Origin: Punica granatum
Taxonomy: Eukaryota > Streptophyta > Magnoliopsida > Myrtales > Lythraceae
Direction: 5' to 3'
DNA: 64,000 nt
Assembly: GCF_007655135.1 (NCBI RefSeq)
Contig: NC_045128.1
Location: 12,230,230-12,294,229 of the forward strand
Shown here piece by piece: positions 22,751 through 35,088 of this stretch. Under the pieces are notes generated by a model that saw only the letters and a program-made list of their open reading frames with translations, was not told the DNA's origin and made no database searches. The position numbers and the translations under genes were made by a program. The number at the start of each line of letters is the position of its first letter. Positions within the stretch are counted from its first letter, which is position 1.

Positions 22751-25526
22751 TCATTACTGCTTCTACTGACCCATCCAACAAAGATAAGGCCTGTTTACTT
22801 AAATTTAGTCAATACTGACTTCAATATGGACCTCTGATTTGACTTTATTGGACATAACCTGGTGTAGGTACCAAGAGAATCCCAAGCTGTAGATCCAAAG
22901 CAAATGCCACCACAACATGCAAAACTAGTTCCAACACCATTCACTTGGAAGGGACAGCCATGCATCACCCAAGAAAGTCTAGTAGCAGCATCCAAGCTCA
23001 GTAGGAAAATATACAAAAAGTTACAGACAATGGATGAGGCTTCATCCTAGCCTTCTTGCAACCAACCTTCTCAAAGATCTTCCACCAATTCGTCTACTGA
23101 ACCTAAGGGGAATTGATGCAGCTTGTTTGTGAAATGTGGGATATGTTATTTTTGGAAGAACATATAAATCTGCTGTTTTAAGTATGGAATATGCTATTTT
23201 TTGGGTAAATACGTTCCTCATGTTTGATTGAATATGCTCTTTTTGATTGATTACATAAAACTGTCCATGATCATCTGAGTATGATCCTTTTGGGTGAATA
23301 TGTAAGGTTGCTTCAAGTTGATTGAATATGCTACATTTTAAGTTTCGAGGCGTTTGTTAAATACTAATGAAAATATTCGACTTTGTGAAGGGTCGTTGCT
23401 GTTGTTGGGAGTAAAGGGTAATTAGGATTGGGCTATGACTTCATTGCAGAATGTAACTAGGACAAGTGCTTATAGGACAGAAAATTACTGCAAAAGCATA
23501 GCAAGAAATCACTTTTCTAGCTGGATTTTGTTGGAATCATGTCTAGATCATGTCCCCACTGCAATGGAGTTATTCAGATTTTCCTATAGAAATTTTGCTC
23601 TCTTAACTAGTGCCACTGCACTGTCTTTCGACCATCCTACAAAACAAGGAATTTATAAGTTGTTAATGGGTAATGAGGCCTCAACCTATGAGCAAGCTCC
23701 ACACTAGGAGGTGAATGCTCGAATATGCCCCAGGCAACTTCGGTTTGCAGAGCAGCAACCTCCGTTTGTAGAACACTGAATGCTCTAGCAGAAACCTCCG
23801 TTTGCAAAGCTTGCTTGCTAATCGAATGTTTAGCAACTTCGGTTGGCACAATTTTCGAGGAGCATCCTCCATTTGACGAAGGGTTTGTATACAAACAAAT
23901 TTTGTTGATTAATACTAGCAGCTAGAGCAGTGGCTAGTTTCAGATTTTTGATATGAGGCTAAATATTTGGAATTACATTAAGCTGCTCATGTTTAGGGCC
24001 TTTATGTGGGCATAAGAAGAGAATAAATACAATTAGGTAGGACTACTTAGCCAAATGTTTTATCAGAAATGGAAAACTTCTAGTATATGAGAGCACCTAA
24101 GTTTCGTTCAGTTCTTTCCTTGTTTGCTTTTAACCAAAAGGAAAATTCTTTGTTTGCTGTTGTGTGATGCGATAGCTGTTTATTCTTGAGCAAATGTGTT
24201 GCATGAACTCATAACCTTCGGTCATCAAATTAAGCAGATCAAACACAAGTGAAGAATCTCTGGAGCCTTATGATATTTAGAACTTGATATACATTCTCGG
24301 TTTTTGTTGTTGCTTATAAGTTAGAATAAGCAAACCTTCAGTATGGACAAGGAGAGGAACATGCAGCAATAACAAAACCACAACAACAATTAAAGCTCAT
24401 TACAACAACAATAGTAGAACTTAAAACATTAAAAAAAATAATTCAGCAACTCATTCACTTAGTTCTAGTGCGAATTTTGCAAGTTCTCGTGGGCATTCAA
24501 TTGCTTGTCTTGTACAGAGGAAAAAGTTAAAAGAAAAGAGTCAATCAATCGAAATAATTCTAAGTAGATCAAAGAAGAGGTATTATAGTACTTATAATTG
24601 TTTCTTGATTACATAAGATGCGTATATACAATGACAAAGTACAAAATCAACAACTCGTTCGCTTTCTACTACAAGAAACAAATGCATCACCATACCAATC
24701 TAATGGAAGCCTGGTAGGTCCTCTTCTTCTACAACTCGACATCATCATCTGCCTTGAGAATAGCAACATTTGCAACCCTGCTGCTTGGCTGCTCCCTTCC
24801 CCCTACAACAAACACAAAGCTTGTAACCAGACAGATGGAAAGGTCTCTCTTTGTCACCCTCGGTGCCCCATCAATGGCCTCGTAGAGAGTCACTGTTCTT
24901 TTGAAGCTCTGCTTCGATGGGTAGAAGGAAGTTTAAATTGAGTGCCAAAAACTGAATTGAGTTCGAGAAAATGCAATTCCATTAAGGACTTGGGGTTGGT
25001 GGTCGGCAAATTGGAATCAAACTAAGGTATATGGGGATTGAAGAAAGAATAAACGAGAGAGAAGCAATTGGGATTTGCAATTTGATTTCAGATGCAACCC
25101 TAAGAACTCATGGAGCCTTGCCGAAATCTCTGAATTTCGGCGACCAAACCACAAACAACTTCCCGCTTTTCGCCTTCTTACTCGTGTACTTTTCATCTTC
25201 TTCACTTGCTCTCGACACAAGACCTGATGCTAGTACACTTTTCACCTTTTTCACTTGCTCCCTACTGGCGGTGGGATTCTACTGATGTTGGGTTGGGATT
25301 TCAACTATGTTTGAAGCGACGTCATTTTAAGTCAATTTTCCCTTTTTTTTCCCTTTTTTTCAGCAATTTAATGGACGGTGTTAAGTTTTTTGTAACGGCA
25401 GGAAAACGGTTGGACCAAAATGATGGATGGAGTACAAACGTTGGGGGTAAAAATGATGGCCACGAAACACTGGGGATGAAATTGATGACCAGTCCAGACA
25501 TTAAGAACCAAATTGTTAGTTTACTC
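22751..25526. other. MULE 3' region
   Basis: Sub-terminal and 3' sequence of the MULE with the right terminal inverted repeat at its end (about 25280-25526). It holds short loosely repeated phrases (gattgaatatgctnnttt) at 23130-23350, a small tandem repeat at 23734-23850 and a weak copy of transposase sequence near 24462-24498. Frames such as 23435-23707 and 24618-24941 have no recognisable motif and I do not call them genes. Confidence 0.6.
23734..23850. repeat. Degenerate short tandem repeat in the MULE
   Basis: Phrases close to caacttcggtttgcagag recur about four to five times with uneven spacing, varying as caacctccgtttgtag, aaacctccgtttgcaa and caacttcggttggcac. In one frame they read as repeats of TSVCR. 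Nothing suggests it is translated. Confidence 0.55.
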
Positions 25527-25535
25527 TTTCAATTA

Positions 25536-26930
25536 CTTACCAAGTTGTTTTTCAACTTTGCAATGATTCTCCAAAACTTAAGTCAAACCAAACTTTGACC
25601 GAAGTATTTTCACTGTCCATATTCTAATGGGCTTTATAATTGATTCGGTCAAATTCATTTTATTTGAGCCCACTGGACTAAATTATGATCATCCATAATT
25701 TCGTAATAATGGGCTGAAGTTCTCATCGTTCTTGATTAGCTTCTCCCACCAAGGCCTATCTTGGGTCTGCCATGTCCAATTTTCCGAACTTGCGAAAATT
25801 GGGTGTCACCTAGTATAATGCTTTTGATGCTTAGTTGAAAGTTTTTAAGCGTTATGGGAATCTATCATCTAAAAGTTAATTTAAATTCTCTAAGCTCACA
25901 AGATTTCCATGCTTGTTTGGCTGTAAATTCACAAGAAAGTTAATTTAAATTCTCTGGGTTCACAAGATTACCATGCTTGTTTGGGTCATGGCAATCCACA
26001 TTTGCACATACACATTTCCATTTGAATGGTAATATAGATTATCAACGTGAGCCGGGGATGGAAAGAATATGGATTCCCACCATGGTACAGTAAAATGAAG
26101 TACACTAAAATAAGATTTCTAGTAGTGTAAATTGAGATACCAAACATGATAATGTGGATGACCGGTAATTTAATTAGTGGCAATCTATCTCGAGGTAACG
26201 TGAATTACTAGCAATCTACCTTCATTTTTTTTTTTTGCTGAAGGGACTTCTTCTTATACGGATTTGGAAAAGGTAGCAATATAACCTAATTGACATATTA
26301 AAACGGTGATAAACCACCAAGGCTTGGTAGCCGGGTGGTAAGGTTTGGGACAGTTGCCTTGAACGTCTCAAATTCGAGTTTTCTCCTATGCAACTGTAGT
26401 TCTATTAAGACATGAATCATGTACGTAGCCATAAATGTTTGTAAGGGGTATAGACAATGTGGGAGAGCTCACAGAAGTTGTGCCCTCCTAACCATTAAGC
26501 GTCTCGGTGGGGCTTGCGTATTATGAGGGTAGTTATGTAGGATAAAACTATGGGTTTGGGAAGGATACTGTGACTCTATTTTGACTTACTCCCCGCCGTG
26601 ATCGAATGAGAATGGATAAGAGGCTCGTGGGATTGAAAGCGAATCATTAATTCTGAGCATTTGCATCGTAGTCTCTAAAAATCAAACTTGAAAAAAAAGA
26701 TGGTTCCCTAAGTTACAGGGGTAAGCGGAAAAATAGCTATATATATACACGATCAGGTCACCAACCGACCTACTTCTATACATTGGATTGTAACGGTAGG
26801 CCAACATATATGAGGAGGTTATCGTGTATTCAAGTTTATTTAAAAAATTTAAAAAGACATAACAGTTGGCTGTTGAGAAAATAGAAACTCGACTGAAATG
26901 GCTCAAAGCACGCCTTGACAAGCTTTCTAT

Positions 26931-26970
<40 letters not shown>

Positions 26971-28669
26971 TGATGAGTATAGTAGATTTGCAAATTCATT
27001 CGGCCTGTATTTTCTATAAATTATTCGGTGGTTCATACATACATTGGTAAATATGACCGTTGCACTTGAGATAACCGCCAGCCCCAAATCTAATTCTCCC
27101 TGTTCACTACGGTCAAATGACCGTCCATCACAATCTACCTACATATACATATGTATACATGTATATATATAATATATAAACTCCAATTTTTTTATTTCGT
27201 ACACTCATTGACCGAAAGGAAATTAATTAATTATTCCAAAATTCCTTCTGGAATATGTCCCCAAATAAGAGTCGTTTTTTTTTCCTCCCTAATAGCGCCT
27301 ATTGAATACAAATAAATAGAGGCTTTTGTACTAAAAGCCAAAGAATCGATTATTCGTAATGATTCCAGCATATTAAGTGAGAGTACGATGTTCTATGAGT
27401 TTGCTAATCGTAAAATACACAAAGGCTTCGTTGTATCCTCGAAAGAGCTCGCCAAAAATCATTTAACAACTTTGTATGGGGATGAATAACTCTTTTCGAA
27501 AAGAGTTAATCCCGTACCTCGAAACAATTATTCAACATCGAAAATAATGTTTGTCATCTTTTCGACTTCGAGTTCGAGATCGACATCCTCTTCTTAGACC
27601 GTCTCCGAAATTCGTCTTCTCCTGATCCGAATTCGGTCCATCTTTATCTCTGAACCATTTGGCCCAAGTATGAATCCCCAGCAATTAGAACTTGCACCCG
27701 CTTTACACGCGGCTTATCTTCTAATACAAGAAAACTCTTTGTTTGGATTGCCACATGTCATCCTAAGAAATTCTCACTTTTTTTTAAAAAAATATTATCC
27801 AAGTTTAATTAAATTTTCTAATTTCAATTTATTAAATTTTCACTTTTTCTAAAACAATTTTCCATTTAGCATTTTTGAATTAGAAAAAGTAGAAGGTAAT
27901 CCAGTCAACCATCGAAACAAATGATCCATTCGTTATTATTTGATTAGTGCTCTCGTGACTGCTTTGCTTTTTTTTTTTCTTAATTCACATTTTTTAATTT
28001 TCACATTTTCAACCCCTTTGTTATATTCTAAGTCCAACCCGAAAAATAGTGGGTAAGGCAGTTGACCATTGAGATAAATGATATGGTTATTATTGTTGGA
28101 TCATTTATTTCTAGAAAAATATTTCTCCAAAATCAGAAGAAATTTAGTATCATAAATACTATATATATATATAAGGATATATGCAACTTAAAAAAAAAAT
28201 TAGGTTGCCAATGGGAAACCTTCTCCCGCTCTTGAAATTTATTCTTCAAGGACTTATATAAAAGCTCTAAACACATTATTTGAGGCAGTAGTAAGTACAA
28301 TTTACAATAGCAAAAATTTAAAAATGAGTAGTTAATGCAATATAATTATCTAGAATTATATGCTATATTTAAATAATATAGTGACAATTTTATACGTACT
28401 ATGAATAGATTTGGTATATTATATATTATATATCTATAGAAAAAACTAATATTCTCAATCTTATAAAATTAGTTACACCTCTAGCTTAAAATAAAAATAT
28501 ATACACACACACATATACAATTCTCTTCTGATCATGTAGAAATTATTTACTCACTATTTTAAAATTTCATATATTTAACTTATATAAATTTCTTTTTTCT
28601 CCATGTTTCTATATTTACCAATTTAAGACAATTTTGAAATTAGAGTGTTTCATCGAATGCACTAATAGT
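25536..28669. other. Intergenic, AT-rich
   Basis: No gene recognised. A 64-bp tandem duplication lies at 25872-25987 and a TA microsatellite at about 26938-26967. Around 26320-26690 a sequence beginning ggcttggtagccgggtggtaa resembles a tRNA-derived SINE head, but the internal promoter boxes are poor. Confidence 0.6.
25872..25987. repeat. 64-bp tandem duplication
   Basis: Two copies starting aaagttaatttaaattctct at 25872 and 25936. Both end ccatgcttgtttgg. Confidence 0.75.
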
Positions 28670-28900
28670 CAAATTTGTAGCGAGCCAACGCGTAGGTCCA
28701 CAAAAAAATTGTGCTTCCAATTTAGTTCATGAATCTCCAAAAATCATAACAAAAATGTCATTTTCAGGATTTTTCAGGAACAAAATGTTGGCAAATAAAG
28801 GAATAAAAAGAGCCCTTTTTTTAGGATTTTTGAAAATTCATGGACTAAACTGGTGGTAAAATTTTTGCAGGGACCTATATGTTAGCTCGATTCAAATTTG
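28670..28900. mobile_element. MITE-like inverted repeat
   Basis: The left arm caaatttgtagcgagccaac...taggtcc and the right arm ggacctatatgttagctcgattcaaatttg are imperfect inverted copies. A second internal pair (tttagttcatgaat and attcatggactaaa) gives arms of at least 70 bases. Weaker similarity extends outward to about 28650 and 28930, so the true ends and target duplication are not fixed. No coding capacity. Confidence 0.65.
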
Positions 28901-29044
28901 AGGACCAACGTGTTAGCGAACTTGTGTTTTATCTATTTTGAAATAAGTTATGCTATATTAATTTTTTAGTGTTTTAATTTTCAATTTTACTAAATCCTCA
29001 TACGATCCTGTGAAAATATTATTTACTGAAAATTATATTGGGAA

Positions 29045-29074
29045 CCCGCGGTATCGCGCGGGACTCCTTCCTAG
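29045..29074 (+). mobile_element. Candidate Helitron 3' terminus
   Basis: Hairpin cccgcg-gtatcg-cgcggg followed after 8 bases by CTAG, matching the Helitron rule of a short GC hairpin before CTRR. The next base is G rather than the expected T. No partner 5' end can be placed. Confidence 0.35.
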
Positions 29075-30112
29075 GAAATTAATAAAAGTTATATAAAAAA
29101 TTTTCAAAGGAAAAAAGAAAAATTCTACTAAAATGAAATAAAACGAAAATAAAGAAAATGCAGAGTGAGCGAGTGAGTGGAAGAAACGGAGGGAGAGGGA
29201 GAGTGAAAGGAAAAGGGGAACATGTGGCGAGAGAAGAGGAGAAGGAAGGAGTGAAGATTGTAAAAACACCACTATATTTGATACTATATTCGTTTCTTTC
29301 AATATAGTATGTGTATATATATATATATATTCATATATAATATATATAAATAAAATTAACTCCTGCACCAATAAATGCTCCCTCATTTATAAAACAAAAT
29401 TATTAAAATAATTTATTTAAAAGATTCTTGAAATGATTCATATATATCATATCATTTCTTATAATTATATGTGAACTTATCGTAATATAAAAATAAAAAT
29501 GAAATATTTGAAATAAGAATATCATAAAATATTATATTTAAAAAATATGTATTCAAATTTGTGTAAACATGTAATGTACAACGATTATCGTATGAAACAT
29601 AAAATTGATACTGAAAATATTTTACTTTGTTAAAAAGAAAATAGGTTTTTCAAAAATTAGACTAATTATTGTAAGAAATGATATATACATGTGTGTGTAT
29701 TGAAATGAACATATATATACAATGCAGATGATCTTATAAAAGAGAAAAAAAAATATGACATAGTGTTATCAACTTAAGCTCATAAATAAAAGAAAATTAA
29801 AACTTAAAAATACGGATCTCCCAAACAATGTTTTAAAATGAACGAAAAAAATATATACCCTAAAAATTAATATATGTGATAGATTTATATCAACAATTTA
29901 TTTAAAATGGGATACAAATTAATTGAAATAATTAATTTTAAATTATTATAATAATAATCAACTTACTCTAATTTATAACAAATAACTATCGAAGACTGTT
30001 ACTTGAAAATAAAATTATTAATTTAAAATTATTATTTATTAATAAGAGAATTGGTGTTTTAAAATGTAAATAATTGCAATAATAAATGATATAGAGATAT
30101 ATGAAAAAAAAT

Positions 30113-30142
30113 CTCGTGCAACGCAGGGTACAAAAAAACTAG
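30113..30142 (+). mobile_element. Candidate Helitron 3' terminus
   Basis: A degraded GC hairpin (ctcgtgc...gcaggg), then 10 bases, then CTAG followed by T, the arrangement seen at plant Helitron 3' ends. The 5' TC end is not identified, so element length is unknown. The DNA between 29075 and 30112 is AT-rich and non-coding. Confidence 0.45.
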
Positions 30143-30345
30143 TTAGATGTATAAATCGATCATGTCAATTCATAATTAAGATATTGAAAGAATTATTTAA
30201 AGTTTAGTTTGATCCATTTGTACATTAATCTCATATTTGGATAATACTGTAAATTGCAATTACTGTATATGGGAGTTAATTAAGTACCTGTCCTTGTGGG
30301 GATATTCTAGCATCCCAACAAGTAGGTGTCACGTCAACTCAACGG

Positions 30346-30527
30346 GGTTTGGCTAATGGTTAAGTAAAAAGTTCAAATATCCGTTGATCTCAGGTTCGAA
30401 ATCCCTTAGAGTTACCGAAACACTTTTGGCATGATTACTCACTCCGTGTATTGCTGGGGATTCACGGAGTCCCAGAGATTAGTCAGGCGAAACATGAACA
30501 TCCCGAATTAACCAAAAAAAAAGAAAA
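30346..30527 (+). mobile_element. tRNA-derived SINE
   Basis: A pol III A-box-like tggctaatggttaag at about 30350 and a B box ggttcgaaatcc at 30393-30404 give the tRNA-like head. The body contains tgctggggattcacgg and the element ends with an A-rich tail near 30511-30527. The same family occurs in the flanking duplications at 40976 and 59156. Confidence 0.75.
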
Positions 30528-31784
30528 GACAAGTGTGCGTCGGTTCGGATGAGCTGGTGTTGCTCATCCAAGCTCATTCAATGTCCATGTCCTCTCGATC
30601 AACATTATTCCTAATAAAAGCGAGAGGATAATTTTTCTTCAATAAAAAAAAAATTGGACGTTGAAATTAGAGATACAGAGATGGGATAAAATATGTAATA
30701 GTAAATGAGATAATTTATTATTAAAAATTTGTTATAATAATAGTTAGGAAAAAGTAGATGTGAGAATTTATTATTAAATGGGAAAAAAGACAAAAAATTA
30801 TGTATATATACTTGTAAAAATAGATTTGAAAATTTATTATTAAAAAATTTATTGTAATAATGATTATAAAAAAGTATGTGTAAGAATTTATTGTTAAATG
30901 AGAGAAAAAGATAAAAAGTGATAATTATATTGTTGAATTGAGATAAATGAATGATAATGAGGCTTTTGGACCTGCTGAGATTACATGTAAGCAGATTACA
31001 TGTTAATGGACCGTTATTGGGGATCTTGGGCCTTTGTAATCAAAGAAGTAGGCATATGTGTGTAGATTAGTTGATGAGGCCCTTCGAAGCGTTAGATATG
31101 CCAGCCCTTTTAGTTTATTTAGATCCCGGATTAAGGAGGAATGGATTATTGAGGATTATCATTTGTATATTTCAGGCTCTTTAAGAAAGAGGGAGTCACA
31201 TAATGTCAATGAAAAATTAACGAGTTAATCATAAGATACAGAAAAATTCTTCCGTGAGAAAATACCAATTACATTGTAACATAAAAAAAAAATGAGTGTT
31301 ACCAATTTAATTAATTTTTTAATATGTCATTATGAGATAAAATCACTTAAGAATTTGCCCCCACGTATCAAAACCGTGTTGAAATCTCCTGCGTATACAA
31401 TTACTTAAGAAGCTCTTGCAGTCCATTATAAATTGCATCAAAAGATGTTCCTTGTTGACCTCTGTTATAAATTGAGAAAACGATAGGGGACACCTGCACC
31501 TAAAATTTATACTTTCAGGTAAATGTGAACATTATCCGTCGGTCAATTTATTGACATTTTTGTCCTATATTTCCCCACCTTTATTTTCTAGATCCATCGA
31601 GTCTTTTGTATGATAGAAAAGCAAAGGAAAAAGTAAACAAATAAATAAAGAAGAAAACACTACCATAAATATAACAGCCTAACCACACATGTATTGCGGA
31701 TGACGCCCGCAGATCGCAGAGTGATGCTTTCTTCTTTTCTTTGCGACTGATAAGTATACATTTCGACACATAACATGCTAAAAG
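30528..31784. other. Intergenic, AT-rich
   Basis: No gene recognised. A phrase like gagaatttattattaaa recurs several times between 30710 and 30920. Confidence 0.6.
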
Positions 31785-31796
31785 TAATAGCACAAG

Positions 31797-32436
31797 GGTT
31801 TTAGACTGTAAATCACTAGGAGACTATCAAGCTATGAGGATGCCTGGAAGAAATATCAGAGATTGAACTCCCATCTTTCATCCAGGAGCCACAACTTTTC
31901 CATCATGTTCACCTCAGATGTTGGTTTCTTCAAGGCCTTGATCGGCATTATATGCACAAATGTTTTTGACTCGTTGCTATCTGCTTGGTCCTTCACTTCT
32001 GCAGCTACTGCTCCGATGCAGGGGGAAACTGGATGGGTTGATCAAAGCGACAGAACTTGCTCAGCAGATGGAGATTACACGATTCCATCTTCTCAATGAC
32101 TCCAAAGACTTGATTGACAACATCCAATCGAATTCCTTCGTTTTAGCACCCCAACTTGCAGAATAGAAAGATCACATTCTGAGCAAACTACCCTCTTTTG
32201 TAAATTGGACTATCTCTTACCTTTCTAGAAACTCTAATTTTATGGCCCATAATATAGCTAAATGGGCTAGTCGTCGTGACCATGTTGGCCCAATCAACAT
32301 CTCCGATCTCCCATCGCGGCTTCTCTGGAGAGCGATCGAGACATAATTGGCCGGACTGCTATCTGCTTTATGCCCTCTTTTAAATGAAAGAATTACCTTC
32401 TAAGCAAAAAAAATAAAAATAATAAAATAAAAATAA
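31797..32436 (+). mobile_element. 5'-truncated LINE (L1-type) 3' end
   Basis: About 640 bp bounded by near-identical 12-bp flanks taatagcacaag (31785-31796) and taatagcataag (32437-32448), one mismatch. The right end is an A-rich tail (agcaaaaaaaataaaaataa...). The coding remnant is the RNase H-like C-terminus of a plant LINE or RVT_3 protein: DSKDLIDNIQSNSFV near 32098-32140, then HILSKLPSFVNW, then SNFMAHNIAKWA near 32235-32270. Stops and a frameshift are present. The 5' part is missing, as is usual for LINE insertions. Confidence 0.8.
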
Positions 32437-32448
32437 TAATAGCATAAG

Positions 32449-33764
32449 TCGCGTAGCAACCGAAAGAATCCCGTCTCGATTCTCGTTACTAAACTTTTTG
32501 TACCGCTTTATTTAACCTTTCGTTTTCGTTTGGCCTCTCTCATAAATAAAATAAAGAACTTCGGTTAGCCACAGCCACGTTAGCCCGAAAGATAAAGAAA
32601 GGACACAAAGAATGTGGGGCCGATACAACCGTAAAAAGCAGTCAAAAGAATGCACAATTCGAGGAGCTCGACTTGATCATCTGATTATAAATTATATGTT
32701 TATAACCCTCCCATTCCCATTTTAGGCTGAGCAGATAATCTACTAATTCTTCAATACAAATTAGCATTAGAAAGGGGGTCTTGAACTAAGAAATGGATGA
32801 GCTAAAAAGCTTATTTGGAGCAATAATAATCCGATCTTTCTTTTTTTTTTTGGGTAAATTAATGACATACTTTTTTTGATAAATAATTAACTACATACTA
32901 TAAGATGAAAGCTTTTTATTTCATCACGACGAATGCATTTTTTGAGAAATTCTATGATACAATTAACGAAATTAGTTATATATCAACAATGAATTACTAG
33001 ATATATAAGTTAAAACTAAGTATTTTACTGAAAAATTAAGTTAGATTCTTCGAAATTTGTAAATCCTAGTTTTAAATTTATATTTATCTTTTGGTAGAAA
33101 AAAATGTAAGATTTTATATGTATTTATTTCGAGAAGCACATAATTTGTTTTAAAATTTATACATTTTGCTTTATTTATTAATAATACATAAGGTCCATTC
33201 ACTTCGTATAATAAAATAAAAATCTTAAGTTAATAAAGGGACTCGATTGGTACCTAATATGTACCGAATCAAGAGCCTCTTAATCACCAGATGAAGATAT
33301 GTGTCACTGCGCTATATCGTCTTTAATGCTTTTATAATAATTCAAGTAACTTAATTTTACTTTACATTTTCTTCAATTTAATAATATAATAAATACTTTT
33401 TTATATTTTTCTTCAAATCTTCTCTCAAACTTTTTCTTACATATTATTAAAATTAATTTTTCAATACTAAGTTCTCCTAACTATTCAATATTTTTCATTA
33501 ATTTCAACACTTTGTTCTCAACCTAACAATATAATCATTACTTTTTTATTTTTTTTAAACACTTTCACATACTTTTCTCAATTACTTTTATTTTGTCTTC
33601 TCAAATCAAACCAAATCAAATTAAATCAAACTTAATTTCGTTTCGTAATGTTAATAGTTTAATCTTATGGTACAATTACTTTAAAGTAATTACACCCTTA
33701 AACTTTCCCTTTTGTTCAGCCTTCCAATTATTAAGATTTATTTTTGGAAACGAAAATGTCCATA
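32449..33764. other. Intergenic, AT-rich
   Basis: No gene or clear repeat seen. Confidence 0.6.
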
Positions 33765-34199
33765 GTCATGGGTAGGGCCGACAATTCGTATCGTGTCGTG
33801 TTTATACGTGTCGTGTCTAAACGAGTTCGTGTTATCGAAGTCATAACCCGTACACGACACGATTATTAAACGGGTCAGGTTTTGGAAACCCGTACACGAC
33901 ACGGTTATATTTGTGCCAACCCGTACACGACACGTTTAAACCCGTTTTATCGAAACGTATCATAATAGGTACACGAATACACGACACGATTATAACCGGT
34001 ACCCGGACACGTTTACACGACCCGTTTATCCGATAAACCCGATTACCCGTACACGTTTACACGACCCGTTTATCCGATAAACCCATTTACCCGGACACGT
34101 TTACACGACCCATTTACCCGTTCAATCAGGTTACCCGGACACGTTATACGACCCGTTTATCTGTTTATTTCCTCCATGCATTGCACAGTTGCACTGCAG

Positions 34200-34440
34200 C
34201 TCAACAAAATTTCAAACACCATCCAAATTATACTGAAAGCCAAACACAAGTCTCATCCATCAAAGACAAGTCCCAGTTCTCAATTATACACATCCAAATT
34301 ATACTGAAAGCCAAACACAAATCTCCTCCATCAAAGACAAGTCTCAGTTCTCAATCAACAAAATTTCAAACATTCATCCAAATTATATTGAAAGCCAAAC
34401 ACAAGTCTCCTCCATCAAAGACAAGTCCCAGTTCTCAATT
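34200..34440. repeat. Three-copy tandem repeat inside the hAT element
   Basis: Units starting catccaaattatactgaaag at 34220, 34291 and 34375 (periods 71 and 84). All contain catcaaagacaagt and cagttctcaat. The length difference is the phrase caacaaaatttcaaac. Confidence 0.85.
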
Positions 34441-34660
34441 TCTGACTTGTAAGATAGTTGATGAACTCGGCAGCTGTTGCAATGGCGCTTCCAGTAATAG
34501 CATCCATTACAATCTTGTCTTTATGATTGTTGCTGGCGAGGGATATCGCCAGCCCTGTTACAGCTCCCCCTATCATAGCATTCTTTTGCAATTGAAAACC
34601 AGAAATAGGTAAAGTGGGTGAGGATAGCAAGGAATCCTGCGCATAGAGATTCTCAATCAC
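34415..34660 (-). other. Gene-like fragment, possibly captured by the hAT element
   Basis: An 81-codon minus-strand frame without an obvious full gene around it. It reads as an exon of a real protein: a small-residue-rich hydrophobic segment GGAVTGLAISLASNN, then a charged turn, then a second one, DAITGSAIATAAEFINYLT. This pattern suits a small membrane or glycine-zipper protein. I do not recognise the family. The upstream part (VRDDNKSWAVIENLYAQD) continues in frame beyond the called start. Its last codons overlap the tandem repeat. No promoter or splice evidence; likely a transduplicated fragment rather than an active gene. Confidence 0.4.
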
Positions 34661-34785
34661 AGCCCAAGATTTATTGTCATCCCTTACGAAAATTTTATAC
34701 TGAAGTGGCTCCGTTCATGTCTGAGATATTGAAACAAGAAATTGTCTAGCAAATTCCCAGAACACAATTGGTATTCAAATAAGCT
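34621..34785. repeat. Direct duplication in the hAT element, copy 1
   Basis: About 165 bp starting aggatagcaaggaatcctgc, repeated at 34925-35088 with roughly 10% difference. Copy 1 is continuous with the gene-like minus-strand frame; copy 2 is not, so copy 2 is probably the secondary one. Confidence 0.85.
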
Positions 34786-34924
34786 ATGTCTCACAGACTC
34801 GCAACTCGACCAAGTTCTAATCATAGATAATTCACCAACAAAATTGTAGTCTAGATTCAGAAAAGCACGAAATAAGAAACATCCTTCGATGATTCTAGCA
34901 GTAGATTCATCTTAGGAGCAGATC

Positions 34925-35088
34925 AGGATAGCAAGGAATCCTGCGTATAGAGATTCTAAACACAGCCCAAGTTTTATCGTTAACCCTTACAAATATTTTA
35001 TACTGAAGTGGCTCCGTTCATGGCTGAGATATTGAAACAAGAAATTGCCTAGCAAATTCCCAGAACACACTTGGTATTCAAATAAGCT
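34925..35088. repeat. Direct duplication in the hAT element, copy 2
   Basis: Second copy of 34621-34785, offset by 304 bases. Confidence 0.85.

Larger units (their letters stand above)
11557..25526 (+). mobile_element. Mutator-like element (MULE), 14 kb, with nested Copia insertion
   Basis: Identical 9-bp flanks TTTCAATTA lie at 11548-11556 and 25527-25535. Terminal inverted repeats start GAGTAAACTAAAAATTTGGT on the left and, read inward from the right, GAGTAAACTAACAATTTGGT. Similarity fades over about 100-150 bases. Inside is a Mutator-type transposase gene in the plus orientation: N-terminal domain and DNA-binding domain at 12197-13330, C-terminal part with SWIM zinc finger and zinc knuckle at 21666-22750. 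The gene is interrupted by a Copia element (13331-21665). Without that insertion and one copy of its target duplication the MULE would be about 5.6 kb. The transposase has frameshifts and lacks its catalytic core, so the copy is non-autonomous. The imperfect terminal repeats show the MULE is older than the Copia. Confidence 0.9.

Noticed and set aside
26320..26690. Possible tRNA-derived SINE
   Set aside because: The head resembles a tRNA but the A and B boxes are poor and no tail or flank duplication is clear, so it is only mentioned in the spacer entry.
29033..29386. 117-codon minus-strand frame rich in Ser, Leu and Phe
   Set aside because: Low-complexity product of purine-rich and TA-repeat DNA.
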